A stretch of 64,000 nt of DNA, from contig NZ_CP108352.1 in NCBI RefSeq assembly GCF_036237275.1, positions 3,162,001 through 3,226,000 on the forward strand, in the 5' to 3' direction. This document shows positions 7,283 through 16,261 of the stretch, piece after piece. The stretch comes from Streptomyces sp. NBC_01353 (lineage in GTDB: Bacteria > Actinomycetota > Actinomycetes > Streptomycetales > Streptomycetaceae). A program made the position numbers and the translations under genes. Below the pieces are notes generated by a model. The model did no database searches. It was not told where the DNA came from and was given only the letters and a program-made list of their open reading frames with translations. Position 1 is the stretch's first letter. Every line of letters starts with the position of its first letter.

Positions 7283-8422
7283 ATGTCGATGATCCGTGAC
7301 CTCCGTGCCGCGGTCCGCCCCTCCCTGCGCCCCTCGCTGCGCAAGGGCGGCTCCCCCCTCGCCTCCCCGTACGCCAACTACGACGCCACCCGCGACCCCT
7401 CCGCCTCCAGCGCCGTCGTCGACTGCGCCGTCTACCGCGACGGCCGTCGCATCGACGACCGCGCCTGCCTGACGCCGCGCGGCGCGATGCGCCAGGTACG
7501 GGAGAGCGGCGGCTTCGCCTGGATCGGTCTGCACGAGCCGACCGAGTCCGAATTCGCGGGTATCGCCGCCGAGTTCGGGCTCCACCCGCTCGCCGTCGAG
7601 GACGCCGTCCACGCCCACCAGCGACCCAAGCTGGAGCGGTACGACGACACCCTCTTCACCGTCTTCAAGACGATCCACTACGTCGAGCACGCCGAGCTCA
7701 CCGCCACCAGCGAGGTCGTCGAGACCGGCGAGGTGATGTGCTTCACCGGCCCCGACTTCGTCATCACCGTCCGGCACGGCGGCCAGGGCTCCCTGCGCAA
7801 CCTGCGCCACCGCCTCCAGGGCGAGCCCGAACTGCTCGCCAAGGGCCCCTCGGCCGTCCTCCACGCCATCGCCGACCATGTCGTCGACGGATACATCGCG
7901 GTCGCCGACGCGGTCGAGCTCGACATCGACCAGATCGAGATCGACGTCTTCTCCCCGCCCGCCAAGGGCTCCACGCGCGGCACCGACACCGGCCGGATCT
8001 ACCAGCTCAAGCGCGAGGTACTGGAGTTCAAGCGGGCCGTCACCCCGCTGCTGCGCCCGATGCAGCTGCTGAGCGAGCGCCCGATGCGGCTGGTCGACCC
8101 CGACATCCAGAAGTACTTCCGCGATGTCGCCGACCACCTCGCGCGCGTGCAGGAGCAGGTCGTCGGCTTCGACGAGCTCCTCAACTCGATCCTCCAGGCC
8201 AACCTGGCCCAGGCGACCGTCACGCAGAACGAGGACATGCGCAAGATCACCTCCTGGGCGGCCATCATCGCCGTGCCGACGGCGGTCTGCGGCGTGTACG
8301 GCATGAACTTCGAGCACATGCCCGAGCTGGAGTGGAAGTACGGGTACCCGATGGTGCTCGTCGGCATCGCCGCGGCCTGCTTCGCCATCCACCGCACCCT
8401 GAAGCGCAACGGCTGGCTCTAG
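7283..8422 (+). CDS. corA: CorA-family magnesium/cobalt transporter
   Basis: This is a 379-residue member of the CorA (2-TM-GxN) family, which forms pentameric Mg2+/Co2+ channels in the cytoplasmic membrane. The long N-terminal domain is cytoplasmic and acidic and includes the usual WIGLHEPTESEF and HPLAVEDAVHAHQRPK segments. The first membrane helix ends in the signature YGMNFEHMPEL, with GMN at 340-342, and the second helix is followed by the basic tail TLKRNGWL. The ATG at 7283 is preceded by GAAGGAG. The gene has its own ~400-nt leader and is followed by a separately started gene. Confidence 0.95.
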   Translation: MSMIRDLRAAVRPSLRPSLRKGGSPLASPYANYDATRDPSASSAVVDCAVYRDGRRIDDRACLTPRGAMRQVRESGGFAWIGLHEPTESEFAGIAAEFGLHPLAVEDAVHAHQRPKLERYDDTLFTVFKTIHYVEHAELTATSEVVETGEVMCFTGPDFVITVRHGGQGSLRNLRHRLQGEPELLAKGPSAVLHAIADHVVDGYIAVADAVELDIDQIEIDVFSPPAKGSTRGTDTGRIYQLKREVLEFKRAVTPLLRPMQLLSERPMRLVDPDIQKYFRDVADHLARVQEQVVGFDELLNSILQANLAQATVTQNEDMRKITSWAAIIAVPTAVCGVYGMNFEHMPELEWKYGYPMVLVGIAAACFAIHRTLKRNGWL

Positions 8423-8445
8423 ACAGCGCACCGGCCGGCACTGGA

Positions 8446-8451
8446 TAGGCT
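8446..8451 (+). promoter_or_regulatory. -10 box (TAGGCT) for leaderless gene
   Basis: TAGGCT ends 7 nt before the ATG at 8459 and only 24 nt after the corA stop. It gives the downstream gene its own leaderless promoter. Confidence 0.45.
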
Positions 8452-8458
8452 GAAAGGC

Positions 8459-8968
8459 ATGACAGACACGCTGCTCGGCCTCGCCCTCGTCGAGGAGGCC
8501 ACCAAGAAGTCCGGCCTCATCTGGGTCCGGGGCGACGCCCCCGCGGCCCGGGCGCTGTGGCACGTCTGGCACGACGGCGCGGCGCACGTCGTGGGCGACG
8601 GCCCGGGCGAGCAGCCGCTCCCCGGCCTCGTCGCGGGCGCGACGGCCCAGGTCACGGTCCGCAGCAAGGACAAGGGCGGCCGGATCGTCGCCTGGACGGC
8701 GGCGGTGACCGAACTGGCTCCGGGTACGGAGGAGTGGGACGCCGCGGTCGCCGAGCTGAAGGGCAAGCGCCTGAACGCGACGGACGGCGAGGCGATGCCG
8801 GACCGGTGGGCGCGCGAGTGCCGCGTGCTGCGGCTCACTCCGCAGGACTCCACGACGGAGTTTCCGGACGGGTCCCTGGCGGCGGTTCCGCAGCCGTCGG
8901 AGGCCACGACGCGGCGCCCGGCACCGGCGGCGCTTCCCCGCCTGCTGCTGAAGCGCCGCAAGCGCTGA
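8459..8968 (+). CDS. Conserved protein, possible FMN split-barrel fold
   Basis: This 169-residue protein has no signal peptide or membrane segment. The segment SGLIWVRGDAPAARALWHVWHDGAAHVVGDG, then a beta-rich stretch up to VAWTAAVTEL, resembles the barrel of PNPOx-like flavin enzymes (residues 18-90). This is a pattern impression, not a firm match. The C-terminus is a basic, Pro-rich tail (ALPRLLLKRRKR). The ATG at 8459 follows TAGGCT by 7 nt. Confidence 0.7.
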   Translation: MTDTLLGLALVEEATKKSGLIWVRGDAPAARALWHVWHDGAAHVVGDGPGEQPLPGLVAGATAQVTVRSKDKGGRIVAWTAAVTELAPGTEEWDAAVAELKGKRLNATDGEAMPDRWARECRVLRLTPQDSTTEFPDGSLAAVPQPSEATTRRPAPAALPRLLLKRRKR

Positions 8969-9004
8969 CCCGACGCGGGCCCGGCCGGCCCGACGGTCGG
9001 CCCT

Positions 9005-9808
9005 TCACGTACGCGGCAGCTGCTTGCCGTAGTCCAGGGTCTGGTCCTTCGACGGCTCCTCCAGCGGGAAATCCTTGTCCCACTCGGACAGCACCACCAC
9101 ACCAGCACCGCCGCCGCGCGCGAACTGGAGCGGGAACGGAGTCCCCTCAAGCGCGACGTCCAGCGTGCCGCCTTCGCCGTCGTCGCCGCCCTTGACCTTG
9201 ACCGTGCGGATGCCGCCGATCTTGTCGCGGTCGCCCTTGACGACGTCGCCGTGCAGCCCGATGAGCCCGTCGAGCAGCAGGTCCATGTCGGTGAAGCCGC
9301 GCAGCTGCTTGTACGAGGGGTCGCCCTGCGGCACCTTCACGTACTTGTCGTCGAGCTTGTCGGCGGCCTCGCTGTCCGACTCGTCCGGCTCCTCGGACGC
9401 CGATCCTCCGGACGCCGAGCCGCCGTTCGCCTGGCCGTCGGACGCCCCCTCGTCGTGCGCCCAGAAACCCGCGTCGGCCTTCAGATAGAGCGCCTCGCCG
9501 ATCCGCAGCAGCTCGAACGTGCTGTTCTTCGTCGTCACCGAACCGCTCGCGCCGTCCTGCTTGAGCCGCATGTTCAGCTTGTACGTGCCGCCCTTGCTGA
9601 CCAGGGTCCCGGCCAGCCGCACCGCCTTCGCCGCATCGGCCGCCGACTGCGCCTTCTGCTCGATGGCGGTCGCCTCCAGCCTCCCGACCCCGTTCGTCCC
9701 CTCGTCCGGATCCGATGCGCAGGCGGTGAGACCGCCCGCGAGCCCGGCGCAGAGCGCCACGGGCAGGACGGCCCGGCGGATGCGCGATGCAGTGGGGAGT
9801 GCGGTCAC
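9005..9808 (-). CDS. Lipoprotein, LppX/LprAFG-like
   Basis: This is a 267-residue exported lipoprotein. From the GTG at 9808 (GAGG 8 nt upstream) the protein has a basic n-region, a hydrophobic core (AVLPVALCAGLAGG) and a lipobox LTAC with Cys30. The mature part has the repeating beta pattern of actinobacterial LppX/LprAFG proteins (VRLAGTLVSKGGTYKLNMRL, ELLRIGEALYLKAD). It also carries an acidic Ser/Gly/Glu/Asp insertion (~140-165). Mycobacterial relatives carry lipids across the periplasm; here that is inference. It diverges from the mgtE-like gene. Confidence 0.8.
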   Translation of the reverse strand: MTALPTASRIRRAVLPVALCAGLAGGLTACASDPDEGTNGVGRLEATAIEQKAQSAADAAKAVRLAGTLVSKGGTYKLNMRLKQDGASGSVTTKNSTFELLRIGEALYLKADAGFWAHDEGASDGQANGGSASGGSASEEPDESDSEAADKLDDKYVKVPQGDPSYKQLRGFTDMDLLLDGLIGLHGDVVKGDRDKIGGIRTVKVKGGDDGEGGTLDVALEGTPFPLQFARGGGAGVVVLSEWDKDFPLEEPSKDQTLDYGKQLPRT

Positions 9809-9993
9809 CTGCGCTGCCTCTCGAATGTCGTCGGTGGGGGGACGGCAGACCGCAGCGTACCCGGGACGGGAGTCGGCCCCGCAGGCAGCCGTACGGGCGC
9901 TCTGCCGGGGCGCCACGGAAGGGCACGGGCTAGCCTGAACCCGGCATACCTCAGCAATGACCCGAATCGTGCGACATCGAGGAGGCGCGTGGC

Positions 9994-11268
9994 ATGGTGG
10001 CAGGCGCCCCCCGGGTCTTCGTGTCGCATATCGCCGGTGTCCCCGTGTTCGACCCCAACGGCGACCAGGTCGGCCGGGTCAGCGACCTCGTGGCCATGCT
10101 CCGGGTGGGCGGCCGCCGGCCGCCCCGGCTGCTCGGCATGGTCGTCGAGGTCCTCAGCCGCCGCCGGGTCTTCGTCCCGATGACCCGGATCACGGGCGTC
10201 GAGTCCGGCCAGGTCATCACCACGGGCGTGGTCAACATGCGCCGCTTCGAGCAGCGCCCCACCGAACGGCTCGTCCTCGGCGAGCTCCTCGACCGCCGGG
10301 TGCGGCTCGTGGAGACGGACGAGGAGGTCACCGTCCTGGACGTGGCCATCCAGCAGCTGCCGGCCCGCCGCGACTGGGAGATCGACAAGGTCTTCGTACG
10401 GCGCGGCAAGCCCGGCGCGCTGCGCCGCAAGGGCGAGACGCTGACCGTGGAGTGGTCGGCCGTCACCGGCTTCTCGCTGGAGGAGGAGGGCCAGGGCGCC
10501 GAGAACCTGGTCGCCACCTTCGAGCGGTTGCGCCCCGCCGACCTGGCGAACGTGCTGCACCACCTCTCCCCCAAGCGGCGGGCCGAGGTCGCCGCCGCCC
10601 TCGACGACGACCGGCTCGCCGACGTCCTGGAGGAGCTGCCGGAGGACGACCAGGTCGAGATCCTCGGCAAGCTGAAGGAAGAACGCGCCGCCGACGTCCT
10701 GGAGGCGATGGACCCGGACGACGCCGCCGACCTGCTCTCCGAGCTGCCGGAGGAGGACAAGGAACGGCTGCTGACCCTGATGCGGCCCGACGACGCCGCC
10801 GACGTACGCCGGCTGCTGGCGTACGAGGAGCGGACCGCGGGCGGTCTGATGACGACCGAGCCGATCGTGCTGCGGCCCGACGCCACGGTCGCGGACGCGC
10901 TGGCCCGCGTACGGCAGCAGGACCTGTCCCCCGCGCTCGCCGCGCAGGTGTACGTGTGCCGGCCGCCGGACGAGACTCCGACGGGCAAGTACCTGGGCAC
11001 GGTGCACTTCCAGCGGCTGCTGCGCGACCCGCCGTTCACGCTCGTCAGCTCGCTCGTCGACAGCGATCTGCCGCCGCTCGCCCCGGACACCCCACTGCCC
11101 GCCGTCACCAGCTATCTCGCCGCGTACAACATGGTCGCCGCGCCGGTGGTGGACGAGAGCGGGTCGCTGCTCGGCGCGGTCACCGTCGACGACGTCCTCG
11201 ACCATCTGCTGCCGGAGGACTGGCGGGAGACGGAGTTCCACGGGGAGGGGGCCGCGCATGGGAGGTGA
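9994..11268 (+). CDS. PRC-barrel / MgtE-N / CBS protein without a channel domain
   Basis: This 424-residue soluble protein has an N-terminal PRC-barrel (~5-60, RVFVSHIAGVPVFDPNGDQVGRV). The MgtE N-domain superhelix (~175-275) holds repeated units such as LEELPEDDQVEILGKL and LEAMDPDDAADLLSEL. A CBS pair follows (~285-405, AGGLMTTEPIVLRPDATV... and YLAAYNMVAAPVVDESGSLLGAVTVDDVLDHLL). In true MgtE these domains sense Mg2+ and gate the channel, but no membrane helices follow here, so it cannot be a transporter by itself. It may regulate one such as CorA. A GAGGAGG precedes the ATG. The next gene overlaps its stop. Confidence 0.88.
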   Translation: MVAGAPRVFVSHIAGVPVFDPNGDQVGRVSDLVAMLRVGGRRPPRLLGMVVEVLSRRRVFVPMTRITGVESGQVITTGVVNMRRFEQRPTERLVLGELLDRRVRLVETDEEVTVLDVAIQQLPARRDWEIDKVFVRRGKPGALRRKGETLTVEWSAVTGFSLEEEGQGAENLVATFERLRPADLANVLHHLSPKRRAEVAAALDDDRLADVLEELPEDDQVEILGKLKEERAADVLEAMDPDDAADLLSELPEEDKERLLTLMRPDDAADVRRLLAYEERTAGGLMTTEPIVLRPDATVADALARVRQQDLSPALAAQVYVCRPPDETPTGKYLGTVHFQRLLRDPPFTLVSSLVDSDLPPLAPDTPLPAVTSYLAAYNMVAAPVVDESGSLLGAVTVDDVLDHLLPEDWRETEFHGEGAAHGR

Positions 11269-11845
11269 GCGCGCGCAGGAGCGGGAGAGGGAACGGGAGC
11301 GGGAACGGGAGCGGACCCTGCCTCGGATCCGACTCGATCTCCCACGCGAGCGGCGGTCCAGGCTGCTGCCGGAGTACGACCCGGAGGCCTTCGGCCGGCT
11401 CTCGGAGCGGATCGCCCGCTTCCTGGGAACCGGGCGCTTCCTCGTCTGGATGACCCTGACGATCGTCGTCTGGGTGCTGTGGAACATCTTCGCGCCGTCG
11501 CCGCTGAGGTTCGACCCGTACCCGTTCATCTTCCTGACGCTCGTCCTGTCGCTCCAGGCGTCGTACGCGGCCCCGCTGATCCTCCTCGCCCAGAACCGGC
11601 AGGACGACCGGGACCGGGTCAACCTCGAGCAGGACAGGAAGCAGAACGAGCGGTCGATCGCGGACACCGAGTTCCTGACGCGGGAGATCGCCGCGCTGCG
11701 GATGGGGCTCGGCGAGGTGGCCACCCGGGACTGGATCCGTTCGGAGTTCCAGGACCTGATCAAGGAGATGGAGGAGCGCCGGGACGGCCACCGGGATCTA
11801 TTCCCTCCGGGCGGCGATCACCGAAGTGACGTACCCGACCGCTGA
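11258..11845 (+). CDS. DUF1003 membrane protein
   Basis: This is a 195-residue protein whose ATG lies 11 nt inside the preceding gene, so the two are probably translationally coupled. It starts with an alternating Arg-Glu run (residues ~8-19, RERERERERERE). Two membrane helices follow (FLVWMTLTIVVWVLWNIF; YPFIFLTLVLSLQASYAAPLILLAQNRQ), the second being the DUF1003 signature. The C-terminal cytoplasmic half is charged and likely coiled coil. Function is unknown; it pairs with MgtE-like genes in other actinobacteria too, from memory. Confidence 0.88.
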   Translation: MGGERAQERERERERERERTLPRIRLDLPRERRSRLLPEYDPEAFGRLSERIARFLGTGRFLVWMTLTIVVWVLWNIFAPSPLRFDPYPFIFLTLVLSLQASYAAPLILLAQNRQDDRDRVNLEQDRKQNERSIADTEFLTREIAALRMGLGEVATRDWIRSEFQDLIKEMEERRDGHRDLFPPGGDHRSDVPDR

Positions 11846-11876
11846 CGGGTCTTTCCCGGGCCGGTGGTCCGCGCCG

Positions 11877-11882
11877 TACCAT
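11877..11882 (+). promoter_or_regulatory. -10 box (TACCAT) for leaderless mrp
   Basis: TACCAT ends 7 nt before the ATG at 11890, and no SD is present. Confidence 0.45.
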
Positions 11883-11889
11883 CGTCGGT

Positions 11890-13023
11890 ATGGCTACGGA
11901 AGACGCGGTGCGTGAAGCACTGGCGACGGTGAACGACCCCGAGATCAACAAACCGATCACTGAGCTCGGCATGGTCAAATCGGTGGAGATCGGATCCGAC
12001 GGCAGGGTCGCCGTCACGGTCTATCTCACCGTCTCCGGCTGCCCGATGCGCGACACGATCACCCAGCGCGTCACCGACGCGGTCTCCCGGGTCGAGGGCG
12101 TCTCCGGCGTCGACGTGACGCTCGACGTGATGAGCGACGAACAGCGCAAGGAGCTGGCCGCGGCGCTGCGCGGCACGACGGCCGAACGTGAGGTCCCGTT
12201 CGCCAAGCCCGGCTCGCTGACCCGCGTGTACGCGGTCGCCTCCGGCAAGGGCGGCGTCGGCAAGTCCTCCGTGACCGTGAACCTCGCGGCGGCGATGGCC
12301 GCCGACGGGCTGAAGGTCGGCGTCGTCGACGCCGACATCTACGGCCACTCGGTACCCCGGATGCTGGGCGCGGACGGCCGTCCGACCCAGGTCGAGAACA
12401 TGATCATGCCGCCGTCCGCGAACGGCGTGAAGGTCATCTCCATCGGCATGTTCACCCCGGGCAACGCCCCGGTCGTATGGCGCGGCCCGATGCTCCACCG
12501 CGCCCTCCAGCAGTTCCTCGCGGACGTGTACTGGGGCGACCTGGACGTGCTCCTGCTCGACCTGCCCCCGGGCACGGGCGACATCGCGATCTCGGTGGCG
12601 CAGCTGGTGCCGAACGCCGAGATCCTCGTCGTGACGACCCCGCAGCAGGCGGCGGCCGAGGTCGCCGAGCGGGCCGGCTCGATCGCCGTCCAGACCCATC
12701 AGAAGATCGTCGGTGTCGTCGAGAACATGGCGGGCCTGCCGTGCCCGCACTGCGACGAGATGGTCGACGTCTTCGGCACGGGCGGCGGCCAGAAGGTCGC
12801 GGACGGCCTGACGAAGACCACGGGCGCGACGGTCCCGGTCCTTGGGTCCATCCCGATCGACGTCCGCCTGCGCGAGGGCGGCGACGAGGGCAAGCCGGTC
12901 GTCCTGACCGACCCCGACTCCCCCGCGGGCTCGGCCCTCCGCGCCATCGCCGGCAAGCTCGGCGGCCGCGCCAGGGGCCTGTCGGGCATGAGCCTGGGCA
13001 TCACCCCGCGCAACAAGTTCTAG
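11890..13023 (+). CDS. mrp: Mrp/NBP35-family iron-sulfur carrier ATPase
   Basis: This is a 377-residue protein. The N-terminal MIP18/DUF59 domain (1-95) has the conserved VNDPEINKPITELGMV and SGCPMRD. A deviant Walker A GKGGVGKSS (119-127) and VVDADIYG follow. The C-terminal PCPHCDEM pair of cysteines bridges an Fe-S cluster between subunits. ApbC/Mrp proteins hold and deliver [4Fe-4S] clusters in the cytoplasm. The start lies 7 nt after a TACCAT box with no SD, so the mRNA is probably leaderless. A strong convergent terminator follows. Confidence 0.94.
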   Translation: MATEDAVREALATVNDPEINKPITELGMVKSVEIGSDGRVAVTVYLTVSGCPMRDTITQRVTDAVSRVEGVSGVDVTLDVMSDEQRKELAAALRGTTAEREVPFAKPGSLTRVYAVASGKGGVGKSSVTVNLAAAMAADGLKVGVVDADIYGHSVPRMLGADGRPTQVENMIMPPSANGVKVISIGMFTPGNAPVVWRGPMLHRALQQFLADVYWGDLDVLLLDLPPGTGDIAISVAQLVPNAEILVVTTPQQAAAEVAERAGSIAVQTHQKIVGVVENMAGLPCPHCDEMVDVFGTGGGQKVADGLTKTTGATVPVLGSIPIDVRLREGGDEGKPVVLTDPDSPAGSALRAIAGKLGGRARGLSGMSLGITPRNKF

Positions 13024-13055
13024 AACACAGCGGCCCGCAGCCGGCCGCGCAGCGT

Positions 13056-13090
13056 GAAGGGGCGCCGCTCACATCGAGCGGCGCCCCTTC
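13056..13090. terminator. Bidirectional terminator after mrp
   Basis: A perfect 15-bp stem (GAAGGGGCGCCGCTC / GAGCGGCGCCCCTTC) with loop ACATC lies between two convergent genes. Confidence 0.9.
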
Positions 13091-13114
13091 GTCGTGCCTA
13101 CGCGCCTCGCACGG

Positions 13115-13741
13115 TCAGGCGTACGCGTCCAAGTCCTCGACCCCCGAGAACCCCAACCCGTACGCGCTCATGCCCCTGCCGTACGCCCCGATGTGCACCT
13201 CACCCGCAGACCCGGCCAACACCCACCCGAACTCCGACTCCCGGTAGTGGAACGGCACCGGCACCCCGTCCACCGGCAGCGACAGCGTCGACCACTCCGG
13301 CCCCGTCAGGTCGTCCGCGAGCTCGAAGGCCGTCTCCGTCTGCTGGTCCAGCCAGTCGTTCCGCAGCGCGTGGTCCAGCTGCGCCGGCCAGGTGTACGCG
13401 AGGAGCCCCGAGCCGGCCAGCCACGCGGCCGAGGCGACCGTGGTGGCGTCCAGGACCCCCGTACCGTCGGCAGAGCGCCGCACCGGGTTCGCCGCGACCG
13501 TCACGACGACCGCGAAGCGCTCCTTCTCGACCCCGCTCGCGTCGGACTTTATGGACGGCTCGTCCCCGTGACCCATCGACCCGTGCTGGACGGTCCCGTC
13601 CGCCGCCGTGCCGACCTGCATCAGCCAGCGCGGCCCCGTGAACGCCTCGTCAAGTCCGTACCAGGTGAAGGGTGCGCGCAGAAAGCCTTCGACCGTGCGC
13701 CGGGCAGCGGGCACTCCCTCCACCCGACTCGTCGTCTCCAT
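13115..13741 (-). CDS. Conserved hypothetical protein
   Basis: This 208-residue soluble protein starts at an ATG preceded by GAGGAGG. It has no recognisable motif. Visible features are an early FTWYGLDEAFTGPRWL, a central Val/Thr/Ala-rich sheet region (ERFAVVVTVAANPVRR) and a C-terminal beta region ending VHIGAYGRGMSAYGLGFSGVEDLDAYA. It has the look of a cytoplasmic alpha/beta protein. It converges on mrp and is followed upstream by the sigE operon in the same direction. I do not recognise a family. Confidence 0.7.
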   Translation of the reverse strand: METTSRVEGVPAARRTVEGFLRAPFTWYGLDEAFTGPRWLMQVGTAADGTVQHGSMGHGDEPSIKSDASGVEKERFAVVVTVAANPVRRSADGTGVLDATTVASAAWLAGSGLLAYTWPAQLDHALRNDWLDQQTETAFELADDLTGPEWSTLSLPVDGVPVPFHYRESEFGWVLAGSAGEVHIGAYGRGMSAYGLGFSGVEDLDAYA

Positions 13742-13834
13742 CTCGGCCGCCTCCTCGATCCGTTGTGCCCGCGTCGGCGGACAACAGATGGAGGATAGCC
13801 ACCGGTGTGTGCCCGGTGGTGTCAGCCCAGGTGG

Positions 13835-14305
13835 TCAGGTCGCGTCGGAGTCGTACGGCGGCCGCTCACCGGTGCCCGGCTTGTCCTGCTTCTTGAGGAG
13901 GTCCGGAGAGCCTCCACCGTGACCTTCGGTACGGGAGGTACCCCCAACGGCGGCCGGAACCGACGGGGTCTCCGTCTCGCGGCCGTGGACCGCGTCGGCG
14001 ACCTCGTTCATCTCCTTCTTGAGGTCGAAGCTGCTGCGCAGCTCCTTCAGCTCCTTGAAGTCCTCGTTGCCGTCGAGCTGCTTGCGCAGGAACGTCTTCG
14101 GGTTGAGGTCCTCGAACTCGAAGTCCTTGAACTCGGGCCCCAGCTCGGTGCGGATGTCGGCCTTCGCACTCTCCGAGAAGTCGCGAACCTTTCGGATGAA
14201 GCGCGAGACGTCCTGGATGACCTTCGGCAGCTTGTCCGGGCCAAAAATGAGCACGGCGAGGACCACGAGCGTCACGAGCTCGAGTATGCCTAGGTCGTTG
14301 AACAC
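13835..14305 (-). CDS. tatB: Sec-independent translocase protein TatB
   Basis: This is a 156-residue TatB. The single N-terminal helix VFNDLGILELVTLVVLAVLIFGPDKLPKV includes the FGP hinge and the conserved Glu (E8). An amphipathic helix and a long acidic, charged tail follow. TatB works with TatC to bind twin-arginine signal peptides. The GTG at 14305 has AAGGAG 8 nt upstream and puts the hinge where it belongs. It is the last gene of sigE-rseA-htrA-tatB; the 91-nt gap after htrA holds no obvious terminator. Confidence 0.93.
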   Translation of the reverse strand: MFNDLGILELVTLVVLAVLIFGPDKLPKVIQDVSRFIRKVRDFSESAKADIRTELGPEFKDFEFEDLNPKTFLRKQLDGNEDFKELKELRSSFDLKKEMNEVADAVHGRETETPSVPAAVGGTSRTEGHGGGSPDLLKKQDKPGTGERPPYDSDAT

Positions 14306-14396
14306 CTTGCTGCTCCTTACACGGGGTCCGGGGCCCGCTCCACGGTACCCGCCGAAGCTGCCGGGCGGGTACCTTGCGGTGTCTCCCACATGGCGC

Positions 14397-16184
14397 TCAG
14401 TCGCCCTGGGAGGAACCGAGCGTCAACGTCTTGGTCTGTTGCTTGCCGCCGCGGAGCAGCGTCAGCTCCAGCCGGTCCCCCGGGCGGTGGGCGCGGATCT
14501 TGACGATCAGCTCCTCGCCGCTGTGGACCCGCTGGCCGTCGACCTTGGTGATCACGTCTCCGGGGCGGATGCCGGCCTTGGCGGCCGGGCCGCCGGGGGT
14601 GACGGCGGCGGAGCCGTCCTTGCCCTTCTCCCCGACGCGGGCGCCGTCGCCGTTGAACTGCATGTCGAGGCTCACACCGATGACGGGGTGGGTGGCCTTT
14701 CCGGTGTTGATCAGCTCCTCGGCGACCCGCTTGCCCTGGTTGATCGGGATGGCGAAGCCCAGGCCGATGGAGCCGGACTGGCCGCCCTCGCCGCCCTCGC
14801 CGCCTCCGGCGGCGCGGATGGCGCTGTTGATGCCGATGACCCGGGCCTTGGAGTCGACCAGCGGGCCGCCTGAATTGCCGGGGTTTATCGGCGCGTCGGT
14901 CTGGAGCGCGTCGACATAGCTGACGTCGCTGCCGTCGCCCTTCTCGCCGCCGGCCGTGATGGGCCGCTCCTTGGCGCTGATGATGCCGGAGGTGACGGTG
15001 TTCTGGAGGTCGAAGGGGGCGCCGATGGCCACGACCGGGTCGCCGACCCGCACGTTGTCGGAGTTGCCCAGCGGCAGCGGCTTGAGCCCCGAGACGCCGG
15101 TGACCTTGACGACGGCGAGGTCGTAGCCGCTGTCCTTGCCGACCAGCTTGGCGCTTGCGGTCTCACCGCTGCTGAAGGTGACCGAGATGTCCCCGGAGGA
15201 GGAGGCCGCGTCGACGACGTGGTTGTTGGTCAGGATGTGGCCCTGGGTGTCCAGGACGAAGCCGGTACCGGTGCCCGAGGCGCCACCGCCGCTGACGTGG
15301 AGGGTGACCACGCTGGGCAGGGCACTGGCGGCGATCCCGGCGACGCTGTCGGGGGCCCGGTCGGAGTCCTCGGGGCCGGCCTGGGGCAGCTCGATCGTGC
15401 TGATGCCGCCGTTGCGCTCGACATAGGCGCCGACCGCGCCGCCGAGAACGCCCGTGATCATGGCGAAGACCAGCGCGCCCGTGAGCGCGAGCCCGCGCCG
15501 GGAGCGGCGCCGTTTGGCGGGCGGCTCCGCGCCGATGGTCAGCGGGGCGAGCGAGGTGCCTGCGGCCCCTGGGGCACCCCAGGGGTCGTACTGCACCCAC
15601 TGCGCGGGCTGCTGGGGCTGCGGGACGGCCTGCTGCGGCATCGGCTGCGGTGCGGGTGCCGGATGGGGCGCCGGGTGCGGGGCGTGCTGGGGTACGGGCT
15701 GCGGAGGTACGGGGCCCCCTTGGGCCGGAGTCGCCACCGGCCGCTGCACGGGCGGGGCGGGCGCCCAGGGTCCGGGCCCGCCGTAGGGCGGGGTCCGGTA
15801 CTCGTCGGGCTCGTGCAGCGGCTGCGGCCCGGCGCCGGGGTCCGGAACCGTGTCCGACCCGGACTCCGGGACCGTGGCAAGGACCGGGACGGGTTCGCGA
15901 GCGGAGTCCGGGACCTGGTCAGCGCCATGCTCCGGGGCCGAAGCCTGGTCCGAGACCGGGACCTGGGCCGCGTCCTGGTCCGGCGCAGGCGCCCCGTCTG
16001 TGGGCGGCTCGGGGGCCGTGGGGGGCTCCGTTGCCGCGGGTGCGGCGAGCGTGAAGTCCCCCTCGTCCGCGGCCGGTGGCTCCGATATCTCCCCCACACC
16101 GCTCCCGGGGTGACCCCCGGCCGGCGGCGTCGTAGGCCGGCTCCACCACTTCGGCTTCTGGCCGGTGGGCTTCCCGTCGTTCAT
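14397..16184 (-). CDS. htrA: HtrA/DegP-family membrane serine protease with PDZ domain
   Basis: This 595-residue envelope protease has a very long Pro/Ala/Glu-rich cytoplasmic region (1-225), one membrane helix (~230-255, LALTGALVFAMITGVLGGAVGAYV), and an extracytoplasmic trypsin-like domain. The triad is His322 (TNNHVVD), Asp355 (SGYDLAVVKV) and Ser438 (PGNSGGPLV). One PDZ domain is at ~525-580 (GGPAAKAGIRPGDVITKVDGQ). It degrades or refolds damaged exported proteins. The ATG at 16184 has GGGGAG upstream. The position behind the sigma/anti-sigma pair matches mycobacterial htrA (Rv1223). Confidence 0.93.
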   Translation of the reverse strand: MNDGKPTGQKPKWWSRPTTPPAGGHPGSGVGEISEPPAADEGDFTLAAPAATEPPTAPEPPTDGAPAPDQDAAQVPVSDQASAPEHGADQVPDSAREPVPVLATVPESGSDTVPDPGAGPQPLHEPDEYRTPPYGGPGPWAPAPPVQRPVATPAQGGPVPPQPVPQHAPHPAPHPAPAPQPMPQQAVPQPQQPAQWVQYDPWGAPGAAGTSLAPLTIGAEPPAKRRRSRRGLALTGALVFAMITGVLGGAVGAYVERNGGISTIELPQAGPEDSDRAPDSVAGIAASALPSVVTLHVSGGGASGTGTGFVLDTQGHILTNNHVVDAASSSGDISVTFSSGETASAKLVGKDSGYDLAVVKVTGVSGLKPLPLGNSDNVRVGDPVVAIGAPFDLQNTVTSGIISAKERPITAGGEKGDGSDVSYVDALQTDAPINPGNSGGPLVDSKARVIGINSAIRAAGGGEGGEGGQSGSIGLGFAIPINQGKRVAEELINTGKATHPVIGVSLDMQFNGDGARVGEKGKDGSAAVTPGGPAAKAGIRPGDVITKVDGQRVHSGEELIVKIRAHRPGDRLELTLLRGGKQQTKTLTLGSSQGD

Positions 16185-16261
16185 GCTCTCCCCGCAACAG
16201 CTGGCCTGACCGCGCCCGCCTGCGTCGGGCACTCGTGACCTGGATTCAACCAGGTCCCGGG

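Noticed and set aside
8969..9004. Terminator in the short gap after 8968
   Set aside because: GGCCCGAC/GTCGGCCC does not pair cleanly; the stem is interrupted and shorter than others in the window.
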